The notes beneath the pieces were generated by a model that saw only the letters and a list, made by a program, of their open reading frames with translations, made no database searches and had not been told where the DNA came from. A stretch of DNA of 64,000 nt from positions 212,249 to 276,248 of the forward strand of contig NZ_AUKE01000004.1 of the NCBI RefSeq assembly GCF_000424585.1, read 5' to 3'. This document shows positions 8,435-16,936 of the stretch, one piece after another. The DNA comes from Butyrivibrio sp. MC2013 (lineage in GTDB: Bacteria > Bacillota > Clostridia > Lachnospirales > Lachnospiraceae). Each line of letters starts with the position of its first letter. Position 1 is the first letter of the stretch. The position numbers were made by a program, and so were the translations under genes.

Positions 8435-9089
8435 TTAATGAAGCCTGAGTCTTAATCTTTTCTCCAGTATCCTAAGCCCCAGGTCAGCTATAAGAGCTAT
8501 GAGAACACTAAGCAGTGTCCCCCAGGTGATCTTATACAGATTCATAGTGCGCATCCCTGACATCAACACTCTTCCCAGACCTCCCGCATTGATCGTTGCA
8601 GCTATGACAGCAATACCTGTTGTTGAGATAATAGAGAGCCTGATACCTGCTATCACAGAAGGAATCGCCAAAGGGAGCCTCACTTTCAGGATCAGTTATC
8701 AGATCCTTGCCAAGTACCGATAAGAGGCCTGTTCCTGTGTATTCAGGATAAATATCAATCTCATCACTTATTAGAGATGTGTGTATAACAGCCGATTCCA
8801 CATCAAATACCCTCTCTACTTCAAGGCCTGCATCCTCAAGAGCCAGAGCATAAACCTCCGCAACAATTTCGTTTTCAGTAAAGTCCTTGGATGCAACTTT
8901 GATCTTTGATCCTGATGCAGTAGCCGATGCTCCGCATCCGGTCAAAAGGTTGATACCAAATATAGTTGTCATGATAACTGCCAGTATCACAGCCAGCAAG
9001 CTGATCCCTATATGGCCCAGGAGTAAAGAGCTGTATTCATTCCAATCAGTTCTAAAGTATTCCGCAATTTCTCTCATGATCACCTGCAC
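8435..9089 (-). pseudogene. Collapsed osmolyte-type (OpuC/ProWX-like) ABC transporter locus
   Basis: Three pieces are joined by deletion. (1) From about 9077, MREIAEYFRTDWNEYSSLLL and the first membrane helix are the start of an OpuCB/ProW-type permease. (2) This runs in frame into the start of a substrate-binding lipoprotein: hydrophobic segment, lipobox LLTGC, then SKIKVASKDFTENEIVAEVY and IDIYPEYTGTGLLSVLGKDL. (3) Near 8685 the sequence switches, out of frame, to the end of a permease: LKVRLPLAIPSVIAGIRLSI to the TAA at 8435. None of the pieces is complete, and the ATPase gene is absent apart from possible traces around 9090-9160. The substrate (betaine, choline, carnitine or ergothioneine class) cannot be told. 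Confidence 0.8.
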
Positions 9090-9276
9090 ATTCTACTTTT
9101 CCCGCTTCTCATCAGCCTATTTCAGTGCCCTTGTAGCTTGTCAGCGCAGGATTTGATCACAGCTCATCATTCCTGTTAAGACATCTGTTTTAGGGCTGAT
9201 TTCATTATATTATTTGAAAATTTTTTGTATATTCGTTCGTTTTTATCATTGGTGATAAGAGATGTTTATCATATTC

Positions 9277-9304
9277 TTGGATTTTTAATACAAGATTGTA
9301 TAAT
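9277..9304 (+). promoter_or_regulatory. Promoter of the two-component operon
   Basis: TTGGAT (9277-9282) and TATAAT (9299-9304) are separated by 16 bp, about 100 nt upstream of the response regulator start. A small perfect hairpin TTATCA/TGATAA (about 9243-9258) lies just upstream and could be an operator. The remaining part of 9090-9410 shows no gene. Confidence 0.6.
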
Positions 9305-9409
9305 GACAATAACAGCTTCAATCTTTATTCAATCTTTCAGATTTACGTTATAGTCAGCGGACACTATCATCTCCTATTTGGATATCACAATATATGCATG
9401 GAGGTTATG

Positions 9410-10096
9410 ATGCAGATCTTACTTGCAGAAGACGAAAAGAGAATGGCAGATGCCCTAAGCGCTCTGCTTTCCCAGGAAAAATATGATGTTGATACAGTAT
9501 ATGACGGGATATCGGCTATGGACGCCCTTCTAAGCGGAATATATGATATGGCGATCCTCGATGTGATGATGCCGGGAATGAATGGCTACGATGTAGCCAG
9601 GAAAACCAGAGAAGGCGGCATCACTATTCCAATCCTGATGCTCACAGCCAAGAGCCAGTTAGAAGACAAGGTAACAGGCCTTGACTGCGGAGCAGATGAT
9701 TATCTGACCAAGCCCTTTGAGACAGATGAGCTTCTGGCAAGGCTCAGAGCTCTTTCAAGGCGCACCGGTGGCAGCTACAAGGATGATGCCCTTCGCTACG
9801 GCGATCTGTCTCTTGATAGTGCTACTGCCACCCTTTCCTGCAGCAAAAGCGGTCAAAGCGTGAGACTGGGAGAAAAAGAGCTAAAGATCCTGGATTACAT
9901 GATGACCAACCAGGGCAGGATCATGACCAGGGAGCAACTGGCTGTTAAGATATGGGGCTATGAAGACGAATCCGAATACAACAATGTAGAGGTCTATATG
10001 TCTTTTACCAGAAAAAAGCTCGCCTTTGTAGGATCGGAAGTAGAGATCAAGGCTGTACGCGGACTGGGATACGAATTGAGGATGAGAGATGTTTAA
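9410..10096 (+). CDS. OmpR/PhoB-family response regulator
   Basis: This DNA-binding output protein has a receiver domain (residues 1-120) with acidic pocket EDE, phospho-acceptor Asp in ILDVMMPGMNG (about residue 50), Thr in MLTAKS and Lys in LTKPFE. A winged-helix effector domain follows (about 130-228), with REQLAVKIWGYE and AVRGLGYEL. I place the start at ATG 9410, five bases after GGAGG; in-frame ATGs at 9398 and 9407 are less well spaced. It overlaps the kinase gene by 8 nt. The pair sits directly upstream of a VTC-DUF4956-CotH set, which it probably controls. Confidence 0.92.
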   Translation: MQILLAEDEKRMADALSALLSQEKYDVDTVYDGISAMDALLSGIYDMAILDVMMPGMNGYDVARKTREGGITIPILMLTAKSQLEDKVTGLDCGADDYLTKPFETDELLARLRALSRRTGGSYKDDALRYGDLSLDSATATLSCSKSGQSVRLGEKELKILDYMMTNQGRIMTREQLAVKIWGYEDESEYNNVEVYMSFTRKKLAFVGSEVEIKAVRGLGYELRMRDV

Positions 10097-11414
10097 TAAA
10101 TCCAGGCGTAAGATCATCATATCCATAATGGCTTCTGTACTTATACTCTTTGCTGCTACTCTGACTGTCATACTGCTGGCAAGCTATGGCGAAGTCAGGA
10201 GGACCAATGCTCAGATGCTGGATCGTTATGTGGATCTGTACCCCATAAATAATGAGTTTGATCCAGATATAAACAGCAATGATGATAAGGAAGATCCAGG
10301 CAATCTAAAAGAACTATCAGGCGGCATTGATAAAGGGACCTATCAGGCTCCTCCCCTTCCTGCACCTTTTGGCATGAGAGAAGGTCCCATGGAGCTAAGG
10401 CCCGACTACCGCCTTTCCACTTTTTACGCAGTTGTCTTTGATAATGATGGCAATGTGATAGATGTAAATGACGGGGACAAGGAAGTCTACAGCGAGGATG
10501 AACTTACAGACATGGCCCAAAAGCTCCTGGCATCCGGCAAAGCTTCCGGAAGGACAGGAAGCCTGATCTACAAAGTAAGTCAAAAGGAATCTCATACTCT
10601 CATAGCATTCATGGACAGCACGGTTTCTGAAAGCGGACTTACTATGCTCCTTCGCAACGTCATCATTGTAGGATCTATATCTATAGTCCTACTCTTCTTC
10701 ATATCACTATACCTGTCAGGAAAGATCATCAGGCCTCTTGAAGAAAATGACAAAAAGCAAAAGCAGTTCATCTCCGATGCCAGTCACGAGCTTAAGACTC
10801 CCGTCGCTGTCATATCCGCCAATTCAGAGCTTTTGTCCAGAGAGATCGGTGATAATGAATGGCTGGATAATATCAAATATGAAAATAAGCGTATGGGCGA
10901 TCTGGTTGGAGAGCTCCTTATGCTCTCCCGCGCAGAATCGGCAGAGGTCAAAGCAGAAGAAACCGACCTTTCACGCATAGTCACAGGTGAGATCCTGGCC
11001 TTTGACAGCCTGGCTTTTGAACACAACAAGACTATTGACAGCGATATAGCAGAGAATATCAGGATAAAAGGAAATCCTGCCCAGCTATCTCAGCTATCTT
11101 CCATATTGCTGGATAATGCCATAAAGCATTCCACAGGTTCCGAAATAAAGGTATCCCTTGCCGGTCACTCTCATGGCGCTATCCTGACTGTATCAAATGA
11201 ATCTGATATGATCCCTGAGGATAAGCTTGAAAAGCTCTTTGACAGATTCTACAGACTTGATGAAGCCCGCAGCGATGAAGACAGTCATTTTGGCCTTGGC
11301 CTGTCCATAGCAAGAGCCATTACTCTGCGCCATAAAGGGAATATAAGTGCTTCCTGGCATGATGGCAGGATCAGCTTTGTTGTTACGCTCCCGCTAACTA
11401 CAGCTCAAACCTGA
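10089..11414 (+). CDS. Membrane sensor histidine kinase
   Basis: 441 residues. One membrane helix near residues 10-30 and a second near 195-215 bracket an extracytoplasmic sensor of ~160 residues that is rich in Asp, Asn and Pro. The phosphorylation site is in FISDASHELKTPVAVISAN (His about 231). The ATPase has the N-box QLSSILLDNAIKHS, an F-box-like KLFDRFYRLDEARS and the G-box FGLGLSIARAI. It overlaps the response regulator, so the two are translated together. The signal is unknown. The downstream genes suggest a cell-envelope or phosphate-related cue, which is inference from position only. Confidence 0.92.
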   Translation: MFNKSRRKIIISIMASVLILFAATLTVILLASYGEVRRTNAQMLDRYVDLYPINNEFDPDINSNDDKEDPGNLKELSGGIDKGTYQAPPLPAPFGMREGPMELRPDYRLSTFYAVVFDNDGNVIDVNDGDKEVYSEDELTDMAQKLLASGKASGRTGSLIYKVSQKESHTLIAFMDSTVSESGLTMLLRNVIIVGSISIVLLFFISLYLSGKIIRPLEENDKKQKQFISDASHELKTPVAVISANSELLSREIGDNEWLDNIKYENKRMGDLVGELLMLSRAESAEVKAEETDLSRIVTGEILAFDSLAFEHNKTIDSDIAENIRIKGNPAQLSQLSSILLDNAIKHSTGSEIKVSLAGHSHGAILTVSNESDMIPEDKLEKLFDRFYRLDEARSDEDSHFGLGLSIARAITLRHKGNISASWHDGRISFVVTLPLTTAQT

Positions 11415-11435
11415 TTCATTCAATCTTTCTTCAAT

Positions 11436-11477
11436 AAACCTCCTTTACAATGTGCCTAGAAATTGTAAAGGAGGTTT
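11436..11477 (+). promoter_or_regulatory. Hairpin masking the Shine-Dalgarno sequence of the second VTC gene
   Basis: A perfect 16-bp inverted repeat (11436-11451 with 11462-11477, 10-nt loop) has in its right arm the GGAGG (11470-11474) used by the GTG start at 11483. The left arm carries the exact anti-sequence CCTCC. Folded RNA would block ribosome binding. Because the right arm is followed by TTT it could alternatively serve as a weak terminator behind the kinase gene. Confidence 0.7.
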
Positions 11478-11482
11478 TACTT

Positions 11483-12193
11483 GTGTATGAAATAAACGTG
11501 CAATACAGGCACGAAGTCAAACATGAAATAACTATGGCTGACATGATCACTATCCGCCAGAGACTACGTGCTGTAGCCAGAGCAGATGATCATGCCAAAA
11601 ACGGAAGCTACCTGATCAGAAGCCTGTACTTTGATACTCCTGAGGACAAGGCACTCATAGAGAAGCAGTCAGGTGTAAGCCGCCGTCACAAGTTCCGTAT
11701 CAGATATTACAACGGCGACAGCTCAGTGATCCATCTGGAAAAGAAATGCAAGATGGCAGGTCTTGGGACCAAGATATCAGCAGATCTCACAGCAGATGAA
11801 GCAGGTAAAATAGTAAGCGGCGACATTGAATGGATGAAAAGCTGTGACAGAGAGCTGGTAAGGGAGCTCTACAGCAGGATGGTATCAGAGCGCCTCAGTC
11901 CAAGGACTATCGTGGATTATACCAGAGACCCATTTATATATGCTCCCGGTAACGTCAGGGTAACACTTGATTACAACATAAGGACCGGCATGGACAGCAC
12001 AGATTTTCTAAATCCCGCTTGCCTCACCATACCTGCTGCCGCAGGGGTATGCATCATGGAAGTCAAATGGGACGAGTTCCTGCCTGAGATCATCAGGGAT
12101 GCTGTAGCCCTCCCCCATGCAAGAGCAGGCTCTTTTTCCAAATACGAGGCCTGCAGGCAGCCCAGGATAGAACAGGGCTATGGAGAATACTGA
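11483..12193 (+). CDS. VTC-domain (polyphosphate-polymerase-like) protein, copy 2
   Basis: The start is GTG at 11483, eight bases after GGAGG; the upstream in-frame ATG (11450) lies inside the masking hairpin and is unlikely. The 236-residue product has the same tunnel motifs as copy 1: YRHEVKHEI, SLYFDTPEDKALI, RRHKFRIRYYNGD, HLEKKCKMAGLGTK, IVDYTRDPF, VRVTLDYNIRTG, CIMEVKWDEF and SFSKYEACR. It is more diverged in the third strand (LEKKCKMAG against EIKKKYDG in copy 1), so the two may not share substrate or activity. It precedes DUF4956 copy 2 by 52 nt. Confidence 0.87.
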   Translation: MYEINVQYRHEVKHEITMADMITIRQRLRAVARADDHAKNGSYLIRSLYFDTPEDKALIEKQSGVSRRHKFRIRYYNGDSSVIHLEKKCKMAGLGTKISADLTADEAGKIVSGDIEWMKSCDRELVRELYSRMVSERLSPRTIVDYTRDPFIYAPGNVRVTLDYNIRTGMDSTDFLNPACLTIPAAAGVCIMEVKWDEFLPEIIRDAVALPHARAGSFSKYEACRQPRIEQGYGEY

Positions 12194-12245
12194 TCGATAA
12201 GGATCAGAGCACAAAAAGCATGTAACAAATAAGGAGAATGATACA

Positions 12246-12917
12246 ATGACCTTTAATGATATCTTCAAATCAAGCTTTCTGGAAAACGTAACAAGTATCA
12301 GCATGGTAGACATGCTCATCGCACTTATACTCGCCTTTGTAGTAGGACTCTTCATATTCCTGATATACAAAAAGACATATCAGGGTGTTATGTACTCATC
12401 AAGCTTTGGTGTAACGCTTGTAGCCCTCACCATGATCACCACTCTCGTTATCCTGGCTGTGACCAGTAACGTAGTACTCTCTCTTGGTATGGTCGGCGCC
12501 CTGTCTATCGTAAGATTCAGGACTGCCATCAAGGAGCCCCTGGATATCGCATTCCTCTTCTGGGCTATTGCAGCAGGTATCGTTCTGGCAGCAGGCTTTA
12601 TACCCCTGGCAGTATTTGGCAGCGTGATCATAGGCCTGATCCTTCTCGTATTTGCCAACAAAAAGTCACACCTTCTGCCCTATATCATCGTCCTGAGTTG
12701 CACCGGTCACGACGCTGAGCTTAGAGCCCTGGATATGATAAAAGGCAATGTAAACCGCATGGTGATCAAGAGTAAGAGCGCCACCAAAGGAAGCCTTGAG
12801 CTGAATCTGGAAGTGAGACTCAAAGAAGATAATACCGATTTTGTAAACGCTCTTGCAGACCTCTCCGGCGTCAACAGCGCAGTACTTGTTAGCTATAACG
12901 GCGAGTACATGGGATAA
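12246..12917 (+). CDS. DUF4956 integral membrane protein, copy 2
   Basis: 223 residues with about four membrane helices (roughly 20-45, 55-80, 95-120 and 120-145) and a soluble C-terminal domain of ~75 residues. The signature is SLGMVGALSIVRFRTAIKEP, the counterpart of AGAFSLVRFRS in copy 1. An AAGGAG ribosome binding site lies upstream. It is in a set with the VTC gene before it and the CotH-like gene 10 nt after it. The repeated pairing of DUF4956 with a VTC protein in both cassettes suggests the two form a membrane complex; the reaction is unknown. Confidence 0.88.
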   Translation: MTFNDIFKSSFLENVTSISMVDMLIALILAFVVGLFIFLIYKKTYQGVMYSSSFGVTLVALTMITTLVILAVTSNVVLSLGMVGALSIVRFRTAIKEPLDIAFLFWAIAAGIVLAAGFIPLAVFGSVIIGLILLVFANKKSHLLPYIIVLSCTGHDAELRALDMIKGNVNRMVIKSKSATKGSLELNLEVRLKEDNTDFVNALADLSGVNSAVLVSYNGEYMG

Positions 12918-12927
12918 GGAGCAGCCT

Positions 12928-14841
12928 ATGTCTACACACAAACTATTCGACAGGATCTGTATCTTTATCACCATCCTGGGAATACTGCTGACCGTCCTCT
13001 TTACAAGCGGCAGTATCCCGGGCATCGCCGCTGACGATTCGGTGACCCTTGGATATGAGGATACCCTTTTTGACGACAGCTATGTTCATACCATAGATAT
13101 AGAAATGGACGACTGGGACAGCTTTATAGAGAATGCCACCTCTGAAGAGTACTCGGCTGCCAACGTGACCATCGACGGTGAGACTGTCAAAAATGTTGGT
13201 ATCAGAGGCAAAGGCAATACGTCTCTCTCCACTGTAGCCCAGCTTGATAGCGAGAGATATAGTCTGAAAATAGAATTTGACGCATATCAGTCTTCCGGCA
13301 ATTATCACGGTCTGGATAAGCTCTGCCTCAACAATCTGATCCAGGATTATAGCATGATGAAGGATTATCTGACCTATAAACTCATGAATGAGTTCGGAGC
13401 AGATGCCCCACTTGTAAGCTATGCTTATATCACTGTCAACGGCGAAGACTGGGGACTATATCTGGCAGTAGAGGCTGTTGAAGACTCCTTCCTCGAAAGG
13501 ACAAACGGCAAATCCTATGGCAATCTCTATAAGCCCGACTCCATGGATATGGGCGGCGGCCGTGGAAATGGCGGCGGTTTTGACATGAAGAATGTGGACT
13601 TTGACAAAATGGGTATGAGTAATCCCTTTAACAGGGGTAATTCAGATCCTGATGACGACAGCAGTGACAGTGATAATGATAACAACAATATTGAAAGCCC
13701 GGGCAACGGCAATGCCGGATTCCCCGGAGGATTTGATGGTGATATGCCATCTCCTCCTGAGGGCTTTGATGGTGAAATGCCCGGTGGTATGGGAATGGGC
13801 AGTAGTGACGCCAAGCTCATGTATATAGATGATGACGAAGATAGCTACTCCACTATCTTTAGCAGCGCTAAAACAAATATCCAGACCTCTGACAAAAAGA
13901 GACTTATAAATTCACTTAAGACCCTGAGCGAAGGCATAGAAAACGGTGATGCAGAGCAGATTGCAGAAGCCGTTGATGTAGATGCAGTGATGAGATATAT
14001 GGTAGTGCATAATTTTGTAGTCAACGGCGATAGCTATACCGGCTCTATGATCCATAATTACTATCTCTATGAAGAAGATGGCTTGCTGTCCATGATACCC
14101 TGGGACTACAACCTGGCATTTGGTACCTTCCAGGCCAATGATGCTACAAGTGCTGTTAACGATCCCATAGATACGCCTCTATCTGTCACTGAGGATAGCA
14201 GCGACAGGCCTATGTTCTCATGGATCACATCAAATGAGGAATACTTGGAACTCTATCACGAATACTATGAAGAATTCATAGAGCAGTTCTACGAAAGCTC
14301 TTACCTTGCAGATCTGATAGATAATACTTATGAGATGATCGCAGAATACGTGGACAAGGATCCTACCAAGTTCTGTACTACAAAAGAATTTGACACAGCT
14401 GTAGATACCATGAAGAGCTTTGTAGAGCTAAGGTGTCAATCAATAAGGGGCCAGCTGGATGGCTCTATTGGATCCACAGACTCCGCCCAGGACGCAGATC
14501 CTGATTCTCTCATAGATGCATCCTCCCTAAACCTGTCAGCTATGGGTTCTATGGGCGGCGGAATGGGCGGATTTCCGGGGAAAAGTAATAAAGACATCAC
14601 AGGCACCAGTGACGGAGCCGATAGCTCCGTCAACGCCCCAAAAGACAGTGATACTAATACCCCCGGCGGTTTCCCGGGTGGTGACAGCAATTTTCCCGGC
14701 GGCTTTGGTAATATGCAAGACTTTACCGGTACAAATAGCTTTAGTTCCATAAACACAACCAGTCTCATATATCTTGGCGCATGTGCAGGCACCCTCCTGC
14801 TGGCGATTTTCATAGCACGTCGCTACCGTGTCAGGGTCTGA
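12928..14841 (+). CDS. CotH-like protein kinase, membrane-anchored at both ends
   Basis: The start is ATG at 12928 after AAGGAG; a longer in-frame extension into the DUF4956 gene is unlikely. 637 residues: N-terminal membrane segment (~8-32), CotH domain (~45-510) and a C-terminal membrane helix followed by basic residues (~612-637). CotH hallmarks are VGIRGKGNTSL, LNNLIQDYSMMKDYLTYKL, NGEDWGLYLAVEAVE, NGDSYTGSM (about 365) and the metal-binding PWDYNLAFG (about 391). In spores, CotH phosphorylates coat proteins. Here two low-complexity Gly/Met/Pro/Phe tracts occur, one inserted in the kinase domain (~205-292) and one after it (~535-605). They resemble the tail of the lipoprotein at 1232-2536. 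Confidence 0.88.
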   Translation: MSTHKLFDRICIFITILGILLTVLFTSGSIPGIAADDSVTLGYEDTLFDDSYVHTIDIEMDDWDSFIENATSEEYSAANVTIDGETVKNVGIRGKGNTSLSTVAQLDSERYSLKIEFDAYQSSGNYHGLDKLCLNNLIQDYSMMKDYLTYKLMNEFGADAPLVSYAYITVNGEDWGLYLAVEAVEDSFLERTNGKSYGNLYKPDSMDMGGGRGNGGGFDMKNVDFDKMGMSNPFNRGNSDPDDDSSDSDNDNNNIESPGNGNAGFPGGFDGDMPSPPEGFDGEMPGGMGMGSSDAKLMYIDDDEDSYSTIFSSAKTNIQTSDKKRLINSLKTLSEGIENGDAEQIAEAVDVDAVMRYMVVHNFVVNGDSYTGSMIHNYYLYEEDGLLSMIPWDYNLAFGTFQANDATSAVNDPIDTPLSVTEDSSDRPMFSWITSNEEYLELYHEYYEEFIEQFYESSYLADLIDNTYEMIAEYVDKDPTKFCTTKEFDTAVDTMKSFVELRCQSIRGQLDGSIGSTDSAQDADPDSLIDASSLNLSAMGSMGGGMGGFPGKSNKDITGTSDGADSSVNAPKDSDTNTPGGFPGGDSNFPGGFGNMQDFTGTNSFSSINTTSLIYLGACAGTLLLAIFIARRYRVRV

Positions 14842-14870
14842 GCTTTTTATCAACTCAGGAAAACAAAAAT

Positions 14871-14923
14871 ATCCCGGCAGAAACAGGTATTGAATTGATA
14901 TGTAACCTGCATTCTGCCGGGAT
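14871..14923. terminator. Bidirectional intrinsic terminator
   Basis: A perfect 12-bp stem (ATCCCGGCAGAA at 14871-14882 with 14912-14923) has a further inner pairing CAGGT/ACCTG. T-rich sequence follows on the plus strand and A-rich sequence precedes it. It sits between the convergent CotH-like and acetyltransferase genes. Confidence 0.8.
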
Positions 14924-14970
14924 TTATCATTTTCTTTTCCGATTCACCATACTTGCAATGCTATTCATAA

Positions 14971-15489
14971 TTATCTGAATTCTCTGATATATGTTTTTGC
15001 CGCATATTTTCTGCTTCCATCAAACTTTTCATACTCACTATCATGGGAATAATGCATACCAAGCTTTTCCATTACACGCTGGCTATTATGATTCTCTGCT
15101 GCGAACTGTCCTTCAATAGCTCTTATCTTTCTGGTCTTACTGATATGATCGATTATTCCCTGCATTGCCTCATGAACATAGCCGTGTCCCCACTTGTCTT
15201 TTCTAATGTTGTATCCTACTATCCAAACGTCTCTCTTAGCATTGTATACCAGGCCGCCGCTTCCTATGAGCTCGCCGGTCTCTTTAAGCTCTATCCCTAG
15301 ATCGTAATTATCCTCCTCATCCAGATCACGGCTTTCAAGCCATGTCCTTACATCTTCCGCATTTTTATAAAGAGGATAGGGCATATATTCATTTACCTCC
15401 GGATCTCCACACCATTTAAAAGCAGCTTCATAATCCTCCGGAACAAAAGGTCTTAGTATCAATCTTTCTGTTTCAATCCTGACTCTCAT
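14971..15489 (-). CDS. GNAT-family N-acetyltransferase (RimJ-like)
   Basis: The start is ATG at 15489, eight to nine bases after GGGAGG. 172 residues beginning TERLILRPFVPEDYEAAFKW, the typical opening of RimJ/RimL-type acetyltransferases. Acetyl-CoA binding is indicated by the stretch YNIRKDKWGHGYVHEAMQG, and a later strand has NHNSQRVMEKLGMHY. Such proteins acetylate amino groups on proteins or small molecules; the substrate cannot be read from the sequence. The gene is last in a minus-strand run with a nucleoside phosphorylase and a second GNAT protein. Confidence 0.87.
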   Translation of the reverse strand: MRVRIETERLILRPFVPEDYEAAFKWCGDPEVNEYMPYPLYKNAEDVRTWLESRDLDEEDNYDLGIELKETGELIGSGGLVYNAKRDVWIVGYNIRKDKWGHGYVHEAMQGIIDHISKTRKIRAIEGQFAAENHNSQRVMEKLGMHYSHDSEYEKFDGSRKYAAKTYIREFR

Positions 15490-15516
15490 CGTAATATCCT
15501 CCCTATCCAAATAAAA

Positions 15517-16266
15517 TCATATCCTTACAGCAATATCCAAAGCAATGTAGAACTTACCCAGATCATGGTTAGCAGCAGGTAACGCTTCCACTTCATATCC
15601 ACTATCTGCAAGTACATCACCGGCTTCCAAAAAATCATAAAGTTCAAGCCCATAAAAATCGCATAAAGCCTGAACTCCAGCAAGTTCCATCTCTACAGCT
15701 ATGCAGCCTTCCTTTTTTCTTTTGGCAACAAGTCCTTTTGTCTCTCTTAGCATGGAATCCGTTGTCCAAACACGGCCTTTAACATATGGAACCTTAAGCT
15801 CCGTAAAAATGTCCTCCAATTTATTGCAACCCTTAATATCAATATAGTCACTTGCCGGAGCGTAGTAATAAGAAGCACCATCTCCTCTATAACTCTCTGT
15901 TGGAATAATAAATCTTCCTGTTGTCTGCTCCGGATCAAGGCTACCACAGGAGCCAAACATTACAAACTTTGTTGCTCCTGTTATCCAGTGCACCTCATAA
16001 CATGCACCCGATGCAACAGCAGATCCTATTGATGTTAAATAAAACGCTATCTTTTCACCTTTGTATTCCATGCAATATATCGGTATACTTCCCGTGCATG
16101 ACCCCATCAATGCAATTTCTTTGCACTCATATTTTTCCAGGATGTGATCATGTATTTCTTTTGAAAAAATGATCAGGCACTTATCTACCAAGTGCTTTGG
16201 TTCGCCATAAAAGTGCTCTAATTTTACTATTGGCTTAGTCTTATCATCATAAAAATCTTCGCGCAT
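15517..16266 (-). CDS. Nucleoside phosphorylase family protein
   Basis: 249 residues of the PNP/UDP phosphorylase superfamily, which splits nucleosides with phosphate into base and ribose 1-phosphate. Visible family features are the phosphate and ribose region GSCTGSIPIYCMEYKGEKIA and TSIGSAVASGACYEV, the core FVMFGSCGSLD, and the nucleoside-binding strand IAVEMELAGVQALCDFYG, with the Met-Glu pair that binds ribose hydroxyls. The C-terminal part differs from standard uridine or purine enzymes, so the base specificity is open. It is followed by a GNAT gene with a 27-nt gap and preceded closely by another, suggesting one transcript. Confidence 0.85.
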   Translation of the reverse strand: MREDFYDDKTKPIVKLEHFYGEPKHLVDKCLIIFSKEIHDHILEKYECKEIALMGSCTGSIPIYCMEYKGEKIAFYLTSIGSAVASGACYEVHWITGATKFVMFGSCGSLDPEQTTGRFIIPTESYRGDGASYYYAPASDYIDIKGCNKLEDIFTELKVPYVKGRVWTTDSMLRETKGLVAKRKKEGCIAVEMELAGVQALCDFYGLELYDFLEAGDVLADSGYEVEALPAANHDLGKFYIALDIAVRI

Positions 16267-16279
16267 GGTTCACACCTCC

Positions 16280-16831
16280 TCACTCAAATATATTTGCCAT
16301 TATGATCTCATCCCTGTATGTTCCGTCTTTTAGCTTGAATGCTCTGGGATTCATTCCATATTCCTTAAATCCCATCTTCTTGTACATGTGCCTTGCTCTG
16401 TCGTTATCACTGTATACTCCAAGCTCAACCTGTTCAAAGCCATTAGCTTTAGCCTGATCAAGAGCAAGCTTCATCATGAAACTTCCAAGCCCCATTCCGG
16501 TGTAACTCTGCCTGATAGACATTCCAAGATAGGCACGATGTAGATATTTAATATGTGGCCTTACGAGCGTTACCCCAAGATCTCCTATGAGCTCATCCCC
16601 AATATAGGCGCTTACCATGAAATCTCTCTCGCTTTCTGCAACACTTATAAGACCCTCTGCGATCTTCCCCGGATTTAGCTCACCGTCTTCAGGTTCTCTT
16701 GCCATAAAGTGCGTCTCAGCAGCAGTAGCTTCCCTATGTAGCTTTACCTTCAATGCATCCTCCGGCCCTGCGCTCTTAATGGTGATCTCTCGTCCATCAG
16801 GTAAAATGTATTTCTGCTCTTTTATTCTCAT
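16280..16831 (-). CDS. GNAT-family N-acetyltransferase
   Basis: 183 residues. The acetyl-CoA binding motif is SIRQSYTGMGLGSFMMKLAL, followed by GFEQVELGVYSDNDRARHMYKKMGF, both classic for GNAT enzymes. The N-terminus (ILPDGREITIKSAGPEDALK) has the usual receptor strand. No substrate can be named. The gene is preceded by AGGTTGC and lies 13 nt before the nucleoside phosphorylase gene on the same strand. Confidence 0.87.
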   Translation of the reverse strand: MRIKEQKYILPDGREITIKSAGPEDALKVKLHREATAAETHFMAREPEDGELNPGKIAEGLISVAESERDFMVSAYIGDELIGDLGVTLVRPHIKYLHRAYLGMSIRQSYTGMGLGSFMMKLALDQAKANGFEQVELGVYSDNDRARHMYKKMGFKEYGMNPRAFKLKDGTYRDEIIMANIFE

Positions 16832-16872
16832 AGCAACCTCCGAATTAGTATTTATCTTAATATTTATGAAGA

Positions 16873-16906
16873 AAAAAGCCTCATCAAACTCTCGCTTGAT
16901 GAGGCC
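16873..16906 (-). terminator. Intrinsic terminator (minus strand)
   Basis: A perfect 10-bp stem GCCTCATCAA/TTGATGAGGC (16879-16888 with 16897-16906) is followed on the minus strand by TTTTTTCTTCATA. It lies about 30 nt past the end of the small open frame at 16937-17050. That is the main argument that something is transcribed there. Confidence 0.75.
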
Positions 16907-16936
16907 TTGTATATCGTATCAATTTTAAAGCAGTTA

